Shown here piece by piece: positions 8,842-16,301 of a stretch of 21,709 bases of DNA. Made by a program: the position numbers and the translations under genes. The notes below the pieces were generated by a model, which worked only from the letters and a program-made list of their open reading frames with translations, was not told where the DNA came from and did not search any database. Source of the stretch: Pseudomonadota bacterium (GTDB taxonomy: Bacteria > Desulfobacterota > Desulfobacteria > Desulfobacterales > Desulfobacteraceae); contig JAHJDU010000275.1 of the NCBI GenBank assembly GCA_018812385.1, forward strand, positions 1 to 21,709, written 5' to 3'. Position 1 is the stretch's first letter, and each line of letters starts with the position of its first letter.

Positions 8842-8937
8842 TTAGAATTCCTTAACCGCTTCACAAATATCTCTGAACTTGTCGGGCTTGACAATGCTCT
8901 CCATGACGAAAGGGTGTTTGAAATTTAATAAAAATTC
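8842..8937 (-). pseudogene. Possible C-terminal remnant of a lost enzyme gene
   Basis: Between serB and the oxidoreductase a 31-codon minus-strand frame lies between stops (TAA at 8940-8938 and TAA at 8844-8842). It reads HPFVMESIVKPDKFRDICEA and then VKEF before the stop. The composition is protein-like and resembles the extreme C-terminus of thiamine-diphosphate enzymes of the acetolactate-synthase type, whose tails often read xVIEVxVDPxxFR. No start or upstream part remains. The assignment is tentative. Confidence 0.3.
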
Positions 8938-8965
8938 TTAAAAAATCATTTTATTAAACCAGTTA

Positions 8966-10891
8966 TCATGCAGATCTTGCTATTTCATCGGCTTCACTGA
9001 TGCAATACATCAAATGTCGTGGAGATTTTGCATCCCCTATCATATAAAACGGGATCTTGGTTTTTCTTTCAAGTTTTTTTGCTTCCCTGATGGAAGTGTG
9101 TTTTTCCGAAATCACCACTGACTCAAAACCAGTTAATGTGATTTCTTCCCCATTGGCCTTAAAAACAACCCCGTCATCTGTAAACTGCTTAACGGACACA
9201 TTTTTATACAGGGTCACATTCCCTTTTTTCAGTCTTTCCCTCAAGTAATAGCGGTCATTGCTGGACATTTCTTCGGCAAAACTCTTTTTCCGGTTTAAAA
9301 CAACAACTTTTTTCCCCTGGTCTGCCAGAAAATCAGCTGTGATCAAACCCGTCATGCCGCCACCCAGAACGATGATCTTATCTTTGACCTGTTCTTTTTC
9401 GCTGATCACGTCAACATTGGTCACAAGGTCCATTTTTGTTTGAAAAAGCCCTTTAATCACGGGCATATCCGGCATTGAACCTGTGGCAAGGATCACCCTG
9501 TCAGGATTGATGTCATTGATAAAATCCAAGGTCAGCTCTGTATTATACCGGATCTCAACATCCAGTCTTGCCATTTCATTCCTGAAAAAATCCAGGATAT
9601 CATTGAGTTCACCGCGACCGGGTGCTTTTGAAGCAAGGGACAGCAATCCGCCTGTATCTTCTCCTTTTTCGCAGACAATGGTCTTATGCCCCTGGAGTGC
9701 AAATTGTCTTGCCGCTGCCATGCCGGCAGGACCGGCACCTGCAATAAGTATTTTTAAAACCTGTTCAGGTTTGATTTCATCTTTGAGTTTATATTCCCTT
9801 CCCACATCAGGATTAACCACACAGGAACCCGGCTCCTTGGCAAGCACGGCATGAATACACCCGAGACAGCACCCGACACAGGGACGAATCTGTGAAAATT
9901 CACCCTTCCTGGCTTTTTCAGTATAATAGGGATCAGCCAGAAAAGATCTGCCCATGGCCACCATGTCTGCCTTACCCTCCTGAATAATTTGATCGGCATG
10001 ATCCGGGTACTTAATCCTTCCCACGGTAATCACCGGGATACTGACGTGTTTTTTCACTTCTTCTGCCAGGTGAACAAAGCACCCATGTGGGGTATACATG
10101 GAGGGAATTGTCAACTCAGTAGAGCCGTAAACCCCGCCTGAAACATGAAGGTATACAACCCCTGCCTTTTCAAGCAAAGGAGCAATTCTTACAGTGCTTT
10201 CAAGATCCCATCCATTTTCGATATAATCATTTCCATTAATCCGTATTCCAATGGGAAAGTCTTTTCCTGTCTTTGCCTGGATATCTTGGATAATTTCAAA
10301 CAAAAACCGTGTCCGGTTTTCAAAAGATCCCCCATATTCATCTGTTCTTATATTGGAATTGGGTGCCATGAACTGGTTGATCAGGTACCCATGAGCACCA
10401 TGAAGCTCGATAAAATCAAATCCTGCTTTCTGGCATCGTCTGGCTGAATCCCCGAAACAGGATGTCAGCTCTTTTATTTCATTAATTTCAAGGGCTCTGA
10501 CTTCGCCCTTTACAACAGCCGGGGCTGGAATGGAAGAGGGTGCCACCTTATGGGGAAGGTAAGACTGACGACCGCCATGCATGAGCTGCACCCCGAACAG
10601 GGTGTCATACTGCTTCACCCTTTGAACCATATCCTTAAGGGCCGGGATACAATTATCATTATACATCTGGGGAAGATCAGGCAGTTCCTGGCCTCCGGGG
10701 TGGACGCTTCCGCCGCCCACCAGCATCATGCCGACACCGCCCCTGGCTCTTTCTATAAAATACTCAACTAACTGGTCTGTTACACAGCAGTTTTCATCCA
10801 CACCAAAATTTATGCTCATGGCAGACATTAAAAGCCTGTTTTTTGAGGTCATATTGCCGATCCGGATCGGGCTGAAAAGATTTGATAACAT
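8966..10891 (-). CDS. NADH:flavin oxidoreductase, 2,4-dienoyl-CoA reductase-like (old yellow enzyme plus FAD domain)
   Basis: A 641-residue multidomain flavo-iron-sulfur reductase. Residues 1-335 form the FMN TIM barrel of the old-yellow-enzyme family (start MLSNLFSPIRIGNMTSKNR; active-site region HGAHGYLINQF with H164, H167 and Y169). Next comes the [4Fe-4S] motif CVGCCLGC (C338, C341, C345) with the fourth cysteine C357 in GSCVVNP. The FAD/NAD domain follows, with dinucleotide motifs GAGPAG (385-390) and GGGMTGL. This order matches FadH, enoate reductases and bile-acid BaiCD/BaiH types. It likely passes electrons from NAD(P)H through FAD, Fe-S and FMN to an activated C=C bond. The start at 10891 has AAAGGAAG upstream. 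A longer frame from 10933 would overlap the preceding gene and lacks family similarity. It lies 19 bp after the GTPase gene, same strand. Substrate unknown. Confidence 0.92.
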   Translation of the reverse strand: MLSNLFSPIRIGNMTSKNRLLMSAMSINFGVDENCCVTDQLVEYFIERARGGVGMMLVGGGSVHPGGQELPDLPQMYNDNCIPALKDMVQRVKQYDTLFGVQLMHGGRQSYLPHKVAPSSIPAPAVVKGEVRALEINEIKELTSCFGDSARRCQKAGFDFIELHGAHGYLINQFMAPNSNIRTDEYGGSFENRTRFLFEIIQDIQAKTGKDFPIGIRINGNDYIENGWDLESTVRIAPLLEKAGVVYLHVSGGVYGSTELTIPSMYTPHGCFVHLAEEVKKHVSIPVITVGRIKYPDHADQIIQEGKADMVAMGRSFLADPYYTEKARKGEFSQIRPCVGCCLGCIHAVLAKEPGSCVVNPDVGREYKLKDEIKPEQVLKILIAGAGPAGMAAARQFALQGHKTIVCEKGEDTGGLLSLASKAPGRGELNDILDFFRNEMARLDVEIRYNTELTLDFINDINPDRVILATGSMPDMPVIKGLFQTKMDLVTNVDVISEKEQVKDKIIVLGGGMTGLITADFLADQGKKVVVLNRKKSFAEEMSSNDRYYLRERLKKGNVTLYKNVSVKQFTDDGVVFKANGEEITLTGFESVVISEKHTSIREAKKLERKTKIPFYMIGDAKSPRHLMYCISEADEIARSA

Positions 10892-10910
10892 TCTATAGAC
10901 TTCCTTTATT

Positions 10911-12311
10911 TTAAAATTTCTCGGATATATCATTTAAAACAGATTCAATCAATTCTTCAAACTTTGACATTATTGTTTTCTCCTTTATAAAGGAACTGCC
11001 AGTCGCAACTTTAAAAAACTTTGCACAAACATTTCTCTGGCTTCCTATAAAGCCTGTGGAATATCCTTTCTTTTTGGTATCTGTATTCCCGGGCTGATCC
11101 GCCAAATCTCTTTTGCCATGGGGGCGGTTAATAATATGGGAATAGTAAATCAATGCCCGGTCAATCAGAATATAGAGAAATTGAAGGTTCTTATTGGGAC
11201 CCAGCTTAAGTTTATCCCCCCCAAACCAGATGCCTGCCCTTTTCTTCTGGGTTATCTTTTTCCCGCCTAACAGGGCAGACCCTGCCCCTAAAACCCCTCC
11301 CAGAGCAGTAAATACACCCAATGTATGTCCTGCAAAAGCCGTATCGATCACAGCCCCCATGGTGCCGCCGATGATGGCGCCTGCTGCTGCCAGCTGTTCT
11401 TTTGTAAGGCCCAGAATCTCCCAGGTCTGTTTTGAAAAAAGATCGTGTTTAAGAATTGAATACTCTGGCAGATGATATTCAAAAAGATGATGTTTGAACA
11501 AGGTTCTGATCTGTTTAAACATCTTATTTTCCAGATCTTTTATATAGGCCTGATATTTTTCATTGAGTTTTTCTTTGATCTCTTCTTGATCAGAAGATTG
11601 GGTGATGGGTTCAGATATGGAAAATGACAGACTTTTTTCAATGGTTTGGATCATTAAGGCTGTAACCAGACGATTTCTTTTCTGCCAGTCCTCTTTAAAT
11701 GCCAGGATCACCCGGGAAAGCGCATGTTCCCATTCCTGGTCAATGGCTTTAAGGCTTTCAAGCATTTTAATGCGCTCTGTAAAATTGGCTCTATTTGAAT
11801 TAAACACACGAATGGAATTAAAATGCTTTCTAAACTCAAGTTTCCAATCCTGAGTATAATCTTTCCGGTCTGTTTTGGAATTAATAATGGCCATTCTCGG
11901 CTGCCCTGTAAGCCTTAAAATTTCCATTTCAGCCAGATCATCATCTCGCACAGGCCTTGCACCATCCACCACATAGATAATGCCGGCACCCCTGGCCACT
12001 GGGCTTAAAAGCTCACACTCATCTGCAAAAAAAGGATCATTTTTAAAGGCATCAATAAAGCAGTTAACAATTTTAGCTTTATCGCCATCAAATGCCTTAA
12101 ACCAGGCAAGGGTCTGCCTGGGCACCTGGAACCCGGGTGTATCCACAAACCGGATGATGTCTTTCCCGTCAATTGTTATAGTATAATTCCTTGATACTTT
12201 GGTTTCACCCGGGATAGGGCTTACCTTTATCTGGTCATCCTCGGTCAAAGTGGAGACCACGGAAGACTTTCCCTCATTGGGGTGGCCCAATACAGCAAAT
12301 TCCGGTACCAT
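10911..12311 (-). CDS. P-loop GTPase with DUF3482 domain
   Basis: A 466-residue protein with an N-terminal Era/EngA-like GTPase domain: G1 GHPNEGKSS (9-17), G3 VDTPG (56-60), and G4 as SKTD (145-148) where most GTPases have NKxD. The middle (about 190-300) is helical and charged. A glycine-rich hydrophobic stretch (AAAGAIIGGTMGAVIDTAFA and on, about 320-370) could insert into or associate with membrane. The pattern LIDRALIYYSHIINRPHGKR matches the DUF3482 family as I recall it. A tail of roughly 60 residues after it looks less conserved. It starts 2 bp after a DUF2868 gene, a pairing known across proteobacteria. The function of the pair is unknown. Confidence 0.85.
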   Translation of the reverse strand: MVPEFAVLGHPNEGKSSVVSTLTEDDQIKVSPIPGETKVSRNYTITIDGKDIIRFVDTPGFQVPRQTLAWFKAFDGDKAKIVNCFIDAFKNDPFFADECELLSPVARGAGIIYVVDGARPVRDDDLAEMEILRLTGQPRMAIINSKTDRKDYTQDWKLEFRKHFNSIRVFNSNRANFTERIKMLESLKAIDQEWEHALSRVILAFKEDWQKRNRLVTALMIQTIEKSLSFSISEPITQSSDQEEIKEKLNEKYQAYIKDLENKMFKQIRTLFKHHLFEYHLPEYSILKHDLFSKQTWEILGLTKEQLAAAGAIIGGTMGAVIDTAFAGHTLGVFTALGGVLGAGSALLGGKKITQKKRAGIWFGGDKLKLGPNKNLQFLYILIDRALIYYSHIINRPHGKRDLADQPGNTDTKKKGYSTGFIGSQRNVCAKFFKVATGSSFIKEKTIMSKFEELIESVLNDISEKF

Positions 12312-12313
12312 AA

Positions 12314-13891
12314 CTAAATAAACCTTTTCACTGCTATATAAGGATTTTCAAGTTTAAATATAGCTTTTTTCCAGACATCATAATTAATATCTGTGTTGTC
12401 AACTGAAAGATCTGTCTGCCCGCTATCCCGGGTTAAGAGTATCCACAGGGGCTTGCCTTCAGGCATAGCCGCCTTTATCTGTGTAATATAATAAAGCAGT
12501 CCTCTTATGGGTGGCTGCCAGACTTCATGGACCAGGATCACATGATCCACATCACCCTGGCTCTTCTGACGGATGATATCTGCATCATCATCAAAATCAA
12601 AACTGATTCCCAGGATCTCTTTCACGTTAAAAAATAAATGTGTTTCAATACCCTTGATGACGCTTTTAATTATTTCATCAGAATATACGCTTTTTGATAA
12701 AAGGAGCAATGCCTTTTGGCCTGGCACATCCGGTCTGGTTTTAAAAGAAGAGTTTTCTTTCATATTATTGTTCGGGTTCTTTTCACTGACCTGGCTTGTC
12801 TGGGTTTTATCAGCGTTATAGTCCAGAACAGGAGACTGCATTCTGACAATTAATAGCTTGAACCTGGGCCTTTTAAAGTTAAAATGGTGCAGGATATGTT
12901 TTTGAGCTAAAATCCCGATAATGATAAGAAATCCCCTGGGGATTACAGCATAAAACAGGATTCCCATGCAGATGAAGGGCCACCAGGATACCAGATCCTG
13001 TGTTGCCAGGACAGAGATGCCGTCCTTTAAAATAATCCGGGACCCTTCTATTTGTTCAAGGCTCGGGTGGGCAAGGAATTCCGGAACAAACCAGGACCAG
13101 GGAAGAGCTATGAATGAAACCAGATCATAAACCCTGTCACTTGAGGCTGTGAGCGTGGACTGCCACCCAAAAGCCATATCGCTGACAGTCACCCTGAAAA
13201 ATGTTCCGCCAAGGGCGCCGGCTGAAAAACTAAAGGCAAACACAGATGTCAGAATAAAAATCGGCCAGAAAAAAAGATCCTTATATTCCCTGTTCTTCAC
13301 ACGAATAAGCAACGAGGTATATTCCAGGGTATCAAGGCTTTTTTTGAAAATGGTCTGCCCTGTTTTTTTAAAAATTCTGGGCAGCACATTAAAAAACAAT
13401 GATGAGATCAATGTATGGATGATGGAATTGTGAAAAAGGTTTTCTGATTTTTTCGTTCCAATGGCCTTTCGGACCAACAGCACCAGGGTTAATAATATCA
13501 ACAGCACCTGTAACAAAATAAACAAAACAATAAAAATCGTTACATTGATGGGGCGGTTTCCGTGATAGGCAAGAAATGAATATGCCAGGGATACTCCGGT
13601 GACTCCCCCTGTCAAGGCCATGGCATAGATCATCCAGGAATACAGGGTGGAAAAAATGGTGCCGGGCAGCAGGGTTAATCCTTTTTTATCTTTTCCCTTA
13701 AAAAATTCATCTTTTCTAAAAGCCAGCCATTTCAATAAGAGGTTTTTTTCGGTTTGGGCAGTGCTCCTGCACTGATTATAAATTTTACGATCCCTTACAG
13801 TTTGCTCTTGAATCTCTTCCTGAGAATCAAGAGCATCATCCATATTGATGAAATAATCCAGATCAATGATATCTTTTAATCTTATTTTCAT
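12314..13891 (-). CDS. DUF2868 multi-pass membrane protein
   Basis: A 525-residue integral membrane protein. The first 75 residues are charged and cytoplasmic-like. Two hydrophobic segments follow (SWMIYAMALTGGVTGVSLAY, then VTIFIVLFILLQVLLILLTL), with a second pair near 215-245 (FFWPIFILTSVFAFSFSAGA) and further hydrophobic segments near 320-345 (FICMGILFYAVIPRGFLIII). The C-terminal 150 residues are soluble. I assign DUF2868 from this architecture and from the adjacent DUF3482 GTPase, its usual partner. The two genes are separated by 2 bp. No Shine-Dalgarno sequence is evident before the ATG at 13891. Confidence 0.8.
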   Translation of the reverse strand: MKIRLKDIIDLDYFINMDDALDSQEEIQEQTVRDRKIYNQCRSTAQTEKNLLLKWLAFRKDEFFKGKDKKGLTLLPGTIFSTLYSWMIYAMALTGGVTGVSLAYSFLAYHGNRPINVTIFIVLFILLQVLLILLTLVLLVRKAIGTKKSENLFHNSIIHTLISSLFFNVLPRIFKKTGQTIFKKSLDTLEYTSLLIRVKNREYKDLFFWPIFILTSVFAFSFSAGALGGTFFRVTVSDMAFGWQSTLTASSDRVYDLVSFIALPWSWFVPEFLAHPSLEQIEGSRIILKDGISVLATQDLVSWWPFICMGILFYAVIPRGFLIIIGILAQKHILHHFNFKRPRFKLLIVRMQSPVLDYNADKTQTSQVSEKNPNNNMKENSSFKTRPDVPGQKALLLLSKSVYSDEIIKSVIKGIETHLFFNVKEILGISFDFDDDADIIRQKSQGDVDHVILVHEVWQPPIRGLLYYITQIKAAMPEGKPLWILLTRDSGQTDLSVDNTDINYDVWKKAIFKLENPYIAVKRFI

Positions 13892-13897
13892 GGTTAG

Positions 13898-13916
13898 TTA
13901 TTAGCAGAACTAATAA
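13898..13916. promoter_or_regulatory. Perfect 7-bp inverted repeat just upstream of the DUF2868 start
   Basis: TTATTAG (13898-13904) and CTAATAA (13910-13916) flank a 5-nt loop, and the start codon lies 6 nt further along the minus strand. It occupies the place where a ribosome site should be. A second small repeat CACTA/TAGTG lies at 13934-13946, inside a weak promoter-like stretch. It may be an operator or a translational hairpin. This is inference. Confidence 0.35.
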
Positions 13917-14031
13917 TAAAAGAAAATAATTAACACTATATTAGTGCTGATCAAAATTTAATCTCTGGATGCCGGATCTTCCTGTAATAGGATTCTGATT
14001 GATAAATGGCTGCCAGAGGATTGTTTTCCTG

Positions 14032-14658
14032 TCAAACAGGCTTTGCACCGTATTTTACGATTAATCTTTCAAGGGTTTCATAGGACTGAGCCCCCACAAG
14101 CCGGTCAAGGCCGAGGAAAAAGCTTGGCACGGCAGTGACACCTTTTGCCTTTGAAAGTTCCCAGTCTGAATCCACGGCATCTGAAAATTCCCGGGTTTCA
14201 ATAACTGCCTTACCTTCCTCGCGATCAAGGCCGGAACTTTCTATCAGGTTTAATAGAACATCTTTTTGGGCGATATTCTTTCCTTCCACAAAATAAGCCT
14301 TGAATGCTTCCATGTGAAATTGGTGGCCATGGCCTTTTGTTTCTGCCCACAGACCGACCTCCTGGGCAAGTCGACTGTTATAGGTCATCTTTCTGTCACC
14401 CAGGGCAAGCCCAAGCTTTTCCGCGTTCTCTCTCAGGTTCGCCATCATTTTGTTCACATCAAAGGCTATCTTTTTGTATTTGAACAGGTCTTCCAGAGTA
14501 CGGCCCTGCTCAGGCGTATCTGGATGAAGGGGAAACGCCCGCCATTTGATGCGGATATCATAGTTTTTTTCTAACTTTTCAATACTCCCGGTAATGAAAT
14601 AACACCAGGGTCAAACATAGTCTGAGAATATTTCCAGTTCTAACGCTAAAGTCATCAT
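14032..14658 (-). CDS. Selenocysteine-containing DsbA/FrnE-like thiol oxidoreductase (UPWC active site)
   Basis: The frame from ATG 14658 reads MMTLALELEIFSDYV, then TGA (14613-14611), then PWCYF. It continues open to a TGA stop at 14034-14032, giving 208 residues with Sec at position 16. FrnE/DsbA-family proteins have CPWC here, so the TGA replaces the nucleophilic cysteine and gives U16-P-W-C19. Both sides match the family: SDYV before, and KWRAFPLHPDTPEQG (residues 38-52) after. The cis-proline loop GVTAVPSF (P178) and the C-terminal GAQSYETLE are present. AAGGAG lies 3 nt before the first ATG and 6 nt before a second ATG (14655). Other genes here end in TGA, so the code is standard. A SECIS-like hairpin follows the TGA. 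The role is probably a cytoplasmic or redox-repair disulfide/selenenylsulfide oxidoreductase. There is no signal peptide. Conventional calling would start at GTG 14457 and miss the active site. The alternative is a nonsense-mutated pseudogene. Confidence 0.85.
14577..14599 (-). promoter_or_regulatory. Candidate bacterial SECIS hairpin
   Basis: On the transcript the stem UUUCA-U-UAC / GUA-U-UGAAA encloses the loop CGGGA. It has a 5-bp lower stem, a U facing a U, a 3-bp upper stem and a G-containing apical loop. The loop begins 20 nt after the in-frame UGA. E. coli fdhF has the same plan: a bulged U, 3 bp above it, a loop starting with G, and about 18 nt from UGA. SelB would bind here and bring Sec-tRNA to the UGA. 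The fold was deduced by hand. Confidence 0.7.
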
Positions 14659-14723
14659 GTTCTCCTTTGATCAAATCGTTTTTTGTGAAGATCACGGACA
14701 ATTAAACACGCTGCAAGAAAATA

Positions 14724-14753
14724 AATCAAGTGTCCTGAAGACTGATCTGTCAA
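14724..14753 (-). promoter_or_regulatory. Weak promoter candidate for the selenoprotein gene
   Basis: On the minus strand TTGACA (14753-14748) is followed after 18 bp by TTGATT (14729-14724), only a 3/6 match to the -10 box. It lies about 65 nt upstream of the ATG, within the 238-bp divergent gap to the exporter gene. The same gap holds an 8-bp palindrome CACATGTG at 14759-14766, a possible regulator site. Confidence 0.25.
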
Positions 14754-14896
14754 GATTTCACATGTGTTAACCGCTGAAGGCTTTGCCACGGGGCATACAT
14801 ACTATTTATGGGTTATAAAAAATAAATAATTTTACTTTGTATGCAGATTGGCATATTTTAGCCCAATTGTTTAATAACTTTAAAAAAAGGGGACCC

Positions 14897-15511
14897 ATGC
14901 TGCTGACATTCTTAAAAGGCTTTGGAGTCGGAAGCGGCCTGATTATCGCCATTGGCGCCCAGAATACATTTGTTTTAAGCCAGGGAGTCAGAAGAAACCA
15001 TTATATTATTATTCCTTTGATCTGCGCTGTTTGTGATGCTCTTCTCATAATACTGGGGGTAACGGGCATGAGAACCCTTGTTGCTTCAAGTAAAAGCCTT
15101 TCATTAATCGCAGGCATTGGCGGGGCTGGTTTTCTCTTCATATACGGGATCGGATCATTCAGATCTGCAATCAAAGGAGGAAGCCTTTCTGCGAACCAAA
15201 GAACTGAATCATCTTTTAAAACTGCTATTCTCACAACCCTTGCCGTAACACTGCTCAATCCCCATGTATATCTTGACACTGTCATTTTGCTGGGCAGCAT
15301 TTCCAGCCAGTTTAAGCAGCCCGGCCACATCTTTTTCGGAGCGGGTGCTGTTATGGCATCCTTTGTCTGGTTTTTTCCCCTAAGCCTTGGCGGAAAGATA
15401 CTTGCGCCTTTATTTACAAAAAAATCATCCTGGAGAGTTCTGGATACCCTTGTGGGAATGACCATGTGGGCGATTGCCCTGTCTGTAGTAAAGGATTTGT
15501 TTACCCTTTAG
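14897..15511 (+). CDS. LysE/ArgO-family amino-acid exporter
   Basis: Inner-membrane exporter of basic amino acids (arginine/lysine in characterised relatives), 204 residues from ATG 14897, close to E. coli ArgO (211). The N-terminal signature GAQNTFVLSQGVRRNHYIII corresponds to GPQNAFVMNQGIRRQ in ArgO, and NPHVYLDTVILLGSI matches its NPHVYLDTFVVLGSL. About six hydrophobic segments are visible. The start was chosen because AGGGGA lies just before this ATG. An upstream ATG at 14837 adds 20 residues unlike the family. The gene stands alone and diverges from the selenoprotein gene. No ArgP/LysG-type regulator gene is in the window. No clear promoter was found. Confidence 0.9.
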   Translation: MLLTFLKGFGVGSGLIIAIGAQNTFVLSQGVRRNHYIIIPLICAVCDALLIILGVTGMRTLVASSKSLSLIAGIGGAGFLFIYGIGSFRSAIKGGSLSANQRTESSFKTAILTTLAVTLLNPHVYLDTVILLGSISSQFKQPGHIFFGAGAVMASFVWFFPLSLGGKILAPLFTKKSSWRVLDTLVGMTMWAIALSVVKDLFTL

Positions 15512-15632
15512 ATATTCTCCCATGACCTGCCTCCTCAACGATTCAAACCCGGTCAAACCATCACCTTCCCACCTGCCTCTACCGAAGCATTTCTGTAGGA
15601 TGTGCTATATATATTAACAATAATGAGGAAGA

Positions 15633-15710
15633 ATGGCCGAAGATGATGTCCTTGAGAGTTGGATTCACTTGCAAACAGTGATGAAAAAAATGATTTTATG
15701 GCAATATTAG
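15633..15710 (+). other. Small open frame or 5' gene remnant (25 codons)
   Basis: ATG at 15633 preceded by GAGGAAGA opens a 25-residue frame beginning MAEDDVLESWIHLQ and ending in TAG at 15708-15710. It overlaps the 3' end of the relE/parE-type gene by 15 bp on the other strand. It has a good ribosome site but no recognisable similarity. It may be the start of a gene cut off when the toxin-antitoxin module arrived. The rest of 15512-15695 shows nothing clear. Confidence 0.2.
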
Positions 15711-15995
15711 CAATCTTTCACTACGCCAAACCCTGACAATTCGAACTTTGTCGATATCCCGGCGATAAATAATCCTAAAGGGAGGACGTATCAATTCTCT
15801 TAAATATTTTAAATCAAATTCCGGCACCCTTCTTCCAATATCAGGTTGTTCGGAAAGCAATTTTATATCTTTGAAAACCTTTTGAACAAGCCTTTCACCA
15901 ACATGGGGGATCTTTTTCTCATTGTAAAACTCAAGGACTTCTTCCAAATCAGAAAGGGCAGAATGAGCAAATGAAATTTTTAATTGGGCAGGCAT
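15696..15995 (-). CDS. RelE/ParE-family toxin
   Basis: A 99-residue type II toxin of the RelE/ParE superfamily. The N-terminal helical part ALSDLEEVLEFYNEKKIPHV and the core PDIGRRVPEF, LRELIRPPFRIIYR and VRIVRVWRSERLL are typical of ParE/RelE proteins (strand-rich core, conserved RELI, RIIYR and VWR patches). Members either cleave mRNA on the ribosome or inhibit gyrase. Sequence alone does not decide which. The ATG follows the antitoxin stop by 1 nt, so it is translationally coupled. The last 15 bp overlap a small plus-strand frame. Confidence 0.88.
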   Translation of the reverse strand: MPAQLKISFAHSALSDLEEVLEFYNEKKIPHVGERLVQKVFKDIKLLSEQPDIGRRVPEFDLKYLRELIRPPFRIIYRRDIDKVRIVRVWRSERLLILP

Positions 15996-15996
15996 A

Positions 15997-16269
15997 TCAT
16001 TCGATATTCAGGTATTTTTTTGCTTCCTCAAAGCTTAGTTCTCTTCCCTCTTCAAGATCAACCATTCCTTTAAGAACAGCTCGCATAAACGTGCGTTCCT
16101 CAGAGTCTGATTCAAAGTCACTAAGTGCTTGAACCACTGCCACCCCTCGACCGCGATTTGTCAGAACAACCGGCCGGTGTGCCTCTTGGACCTGCCTAAT
16201 AATTTTTCCAGGATTGACTTTCAAATCACTAATGGGAACAATGTCTTCTGAAAATTTTGTTTTCATCAT
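15997..16269 (-). CDS. Phd/YefM-family antitoxin
   Basis: A 90-residue antitoxin. The N-terminal half (IVPISDLKVNPGKIIRQV, then HRPVVLTNRGRGVAVVQAL) is the DNA-binding Phd/YefM fold, in which dimers bind the operator. The acidic C-terminal half (FMRAVLKGMVDLEEGRELSF) should wrap and neutralise the toxin. The start can be ATG 16269 or the adjacent ATG 16266; AGAGG is spaced better for the second. It precedes and overlaps functionally with the toxin gene, antitoxin first as usual. Autoregulation is suggested by the inverted repeat at 16284-16299. Confidence 0.88.
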   Translation of the reverse strand: MMKTKFSEDIVPISDLKVNPGKIIRQVQEAHRPVVLTNRGRGVAVVQALSDFESDSEERTFMRAVLKGMVDLEEGRELSFEEAKKYLNIE

Positions 16270-16283
16270 ATGCCTCTCATAGT

Positions 16284-16299
16284 TGTTAAGCTATTAACA
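16284..16299. promoter_or_regulatory. Candidate antitoxin operator
   Basis: TGTTAA (16284-16289) and TTAACA (16294-16299) form a perfect 6-bp inverted repeat with a 4-bp spacer. It lies 15 bp upstream of the antitoxin start and directly downstream of the -10 box, where bound repressor would block transcription start. Phd/YefM operators are short palindromes of this kind. Confidence 0.5.
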
Positions 16300-16301
16300 G
16301 G

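Noticed and set aside
9483..9854. 123-codon plus-strand frame and similar frames over the oxidoreductase, GTPase and transporter genes
   Set aside because: They are antisense shadows of clearly recognised genes and have no independent support.
14032..14034. The terminal TGA of the selenoprotein gene as a second Sec codon
   Set aside because: The frame continues 25 codons, but the protein already ends like its family and no SECIS-like hairpin follows.
14028..14040. CCTGT/ACAGG stem at the selenoprotein stop as an intrinsic terminator
   Set aside because: The stem is only 5 bp and is followed by an A-run, not a U-run, on the transcript.
14587..14610. Alternative hairpin CCC-U-GGU / ACC-GGG directly after the TGA
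   Set aside because: It starts at the very next base after UGA with its loop only 8 nt away and no G in the loop, so it does not fit the SECIS spacing. It may compete with the chosen fold.
14611..14613. TGA read as tryptophan through an alternative genetic code
   Set aside because: Several intact genes in the window end in TGA (DppB, DppD, Phd, flavin oxidoreductase), so TGA is a stop here.
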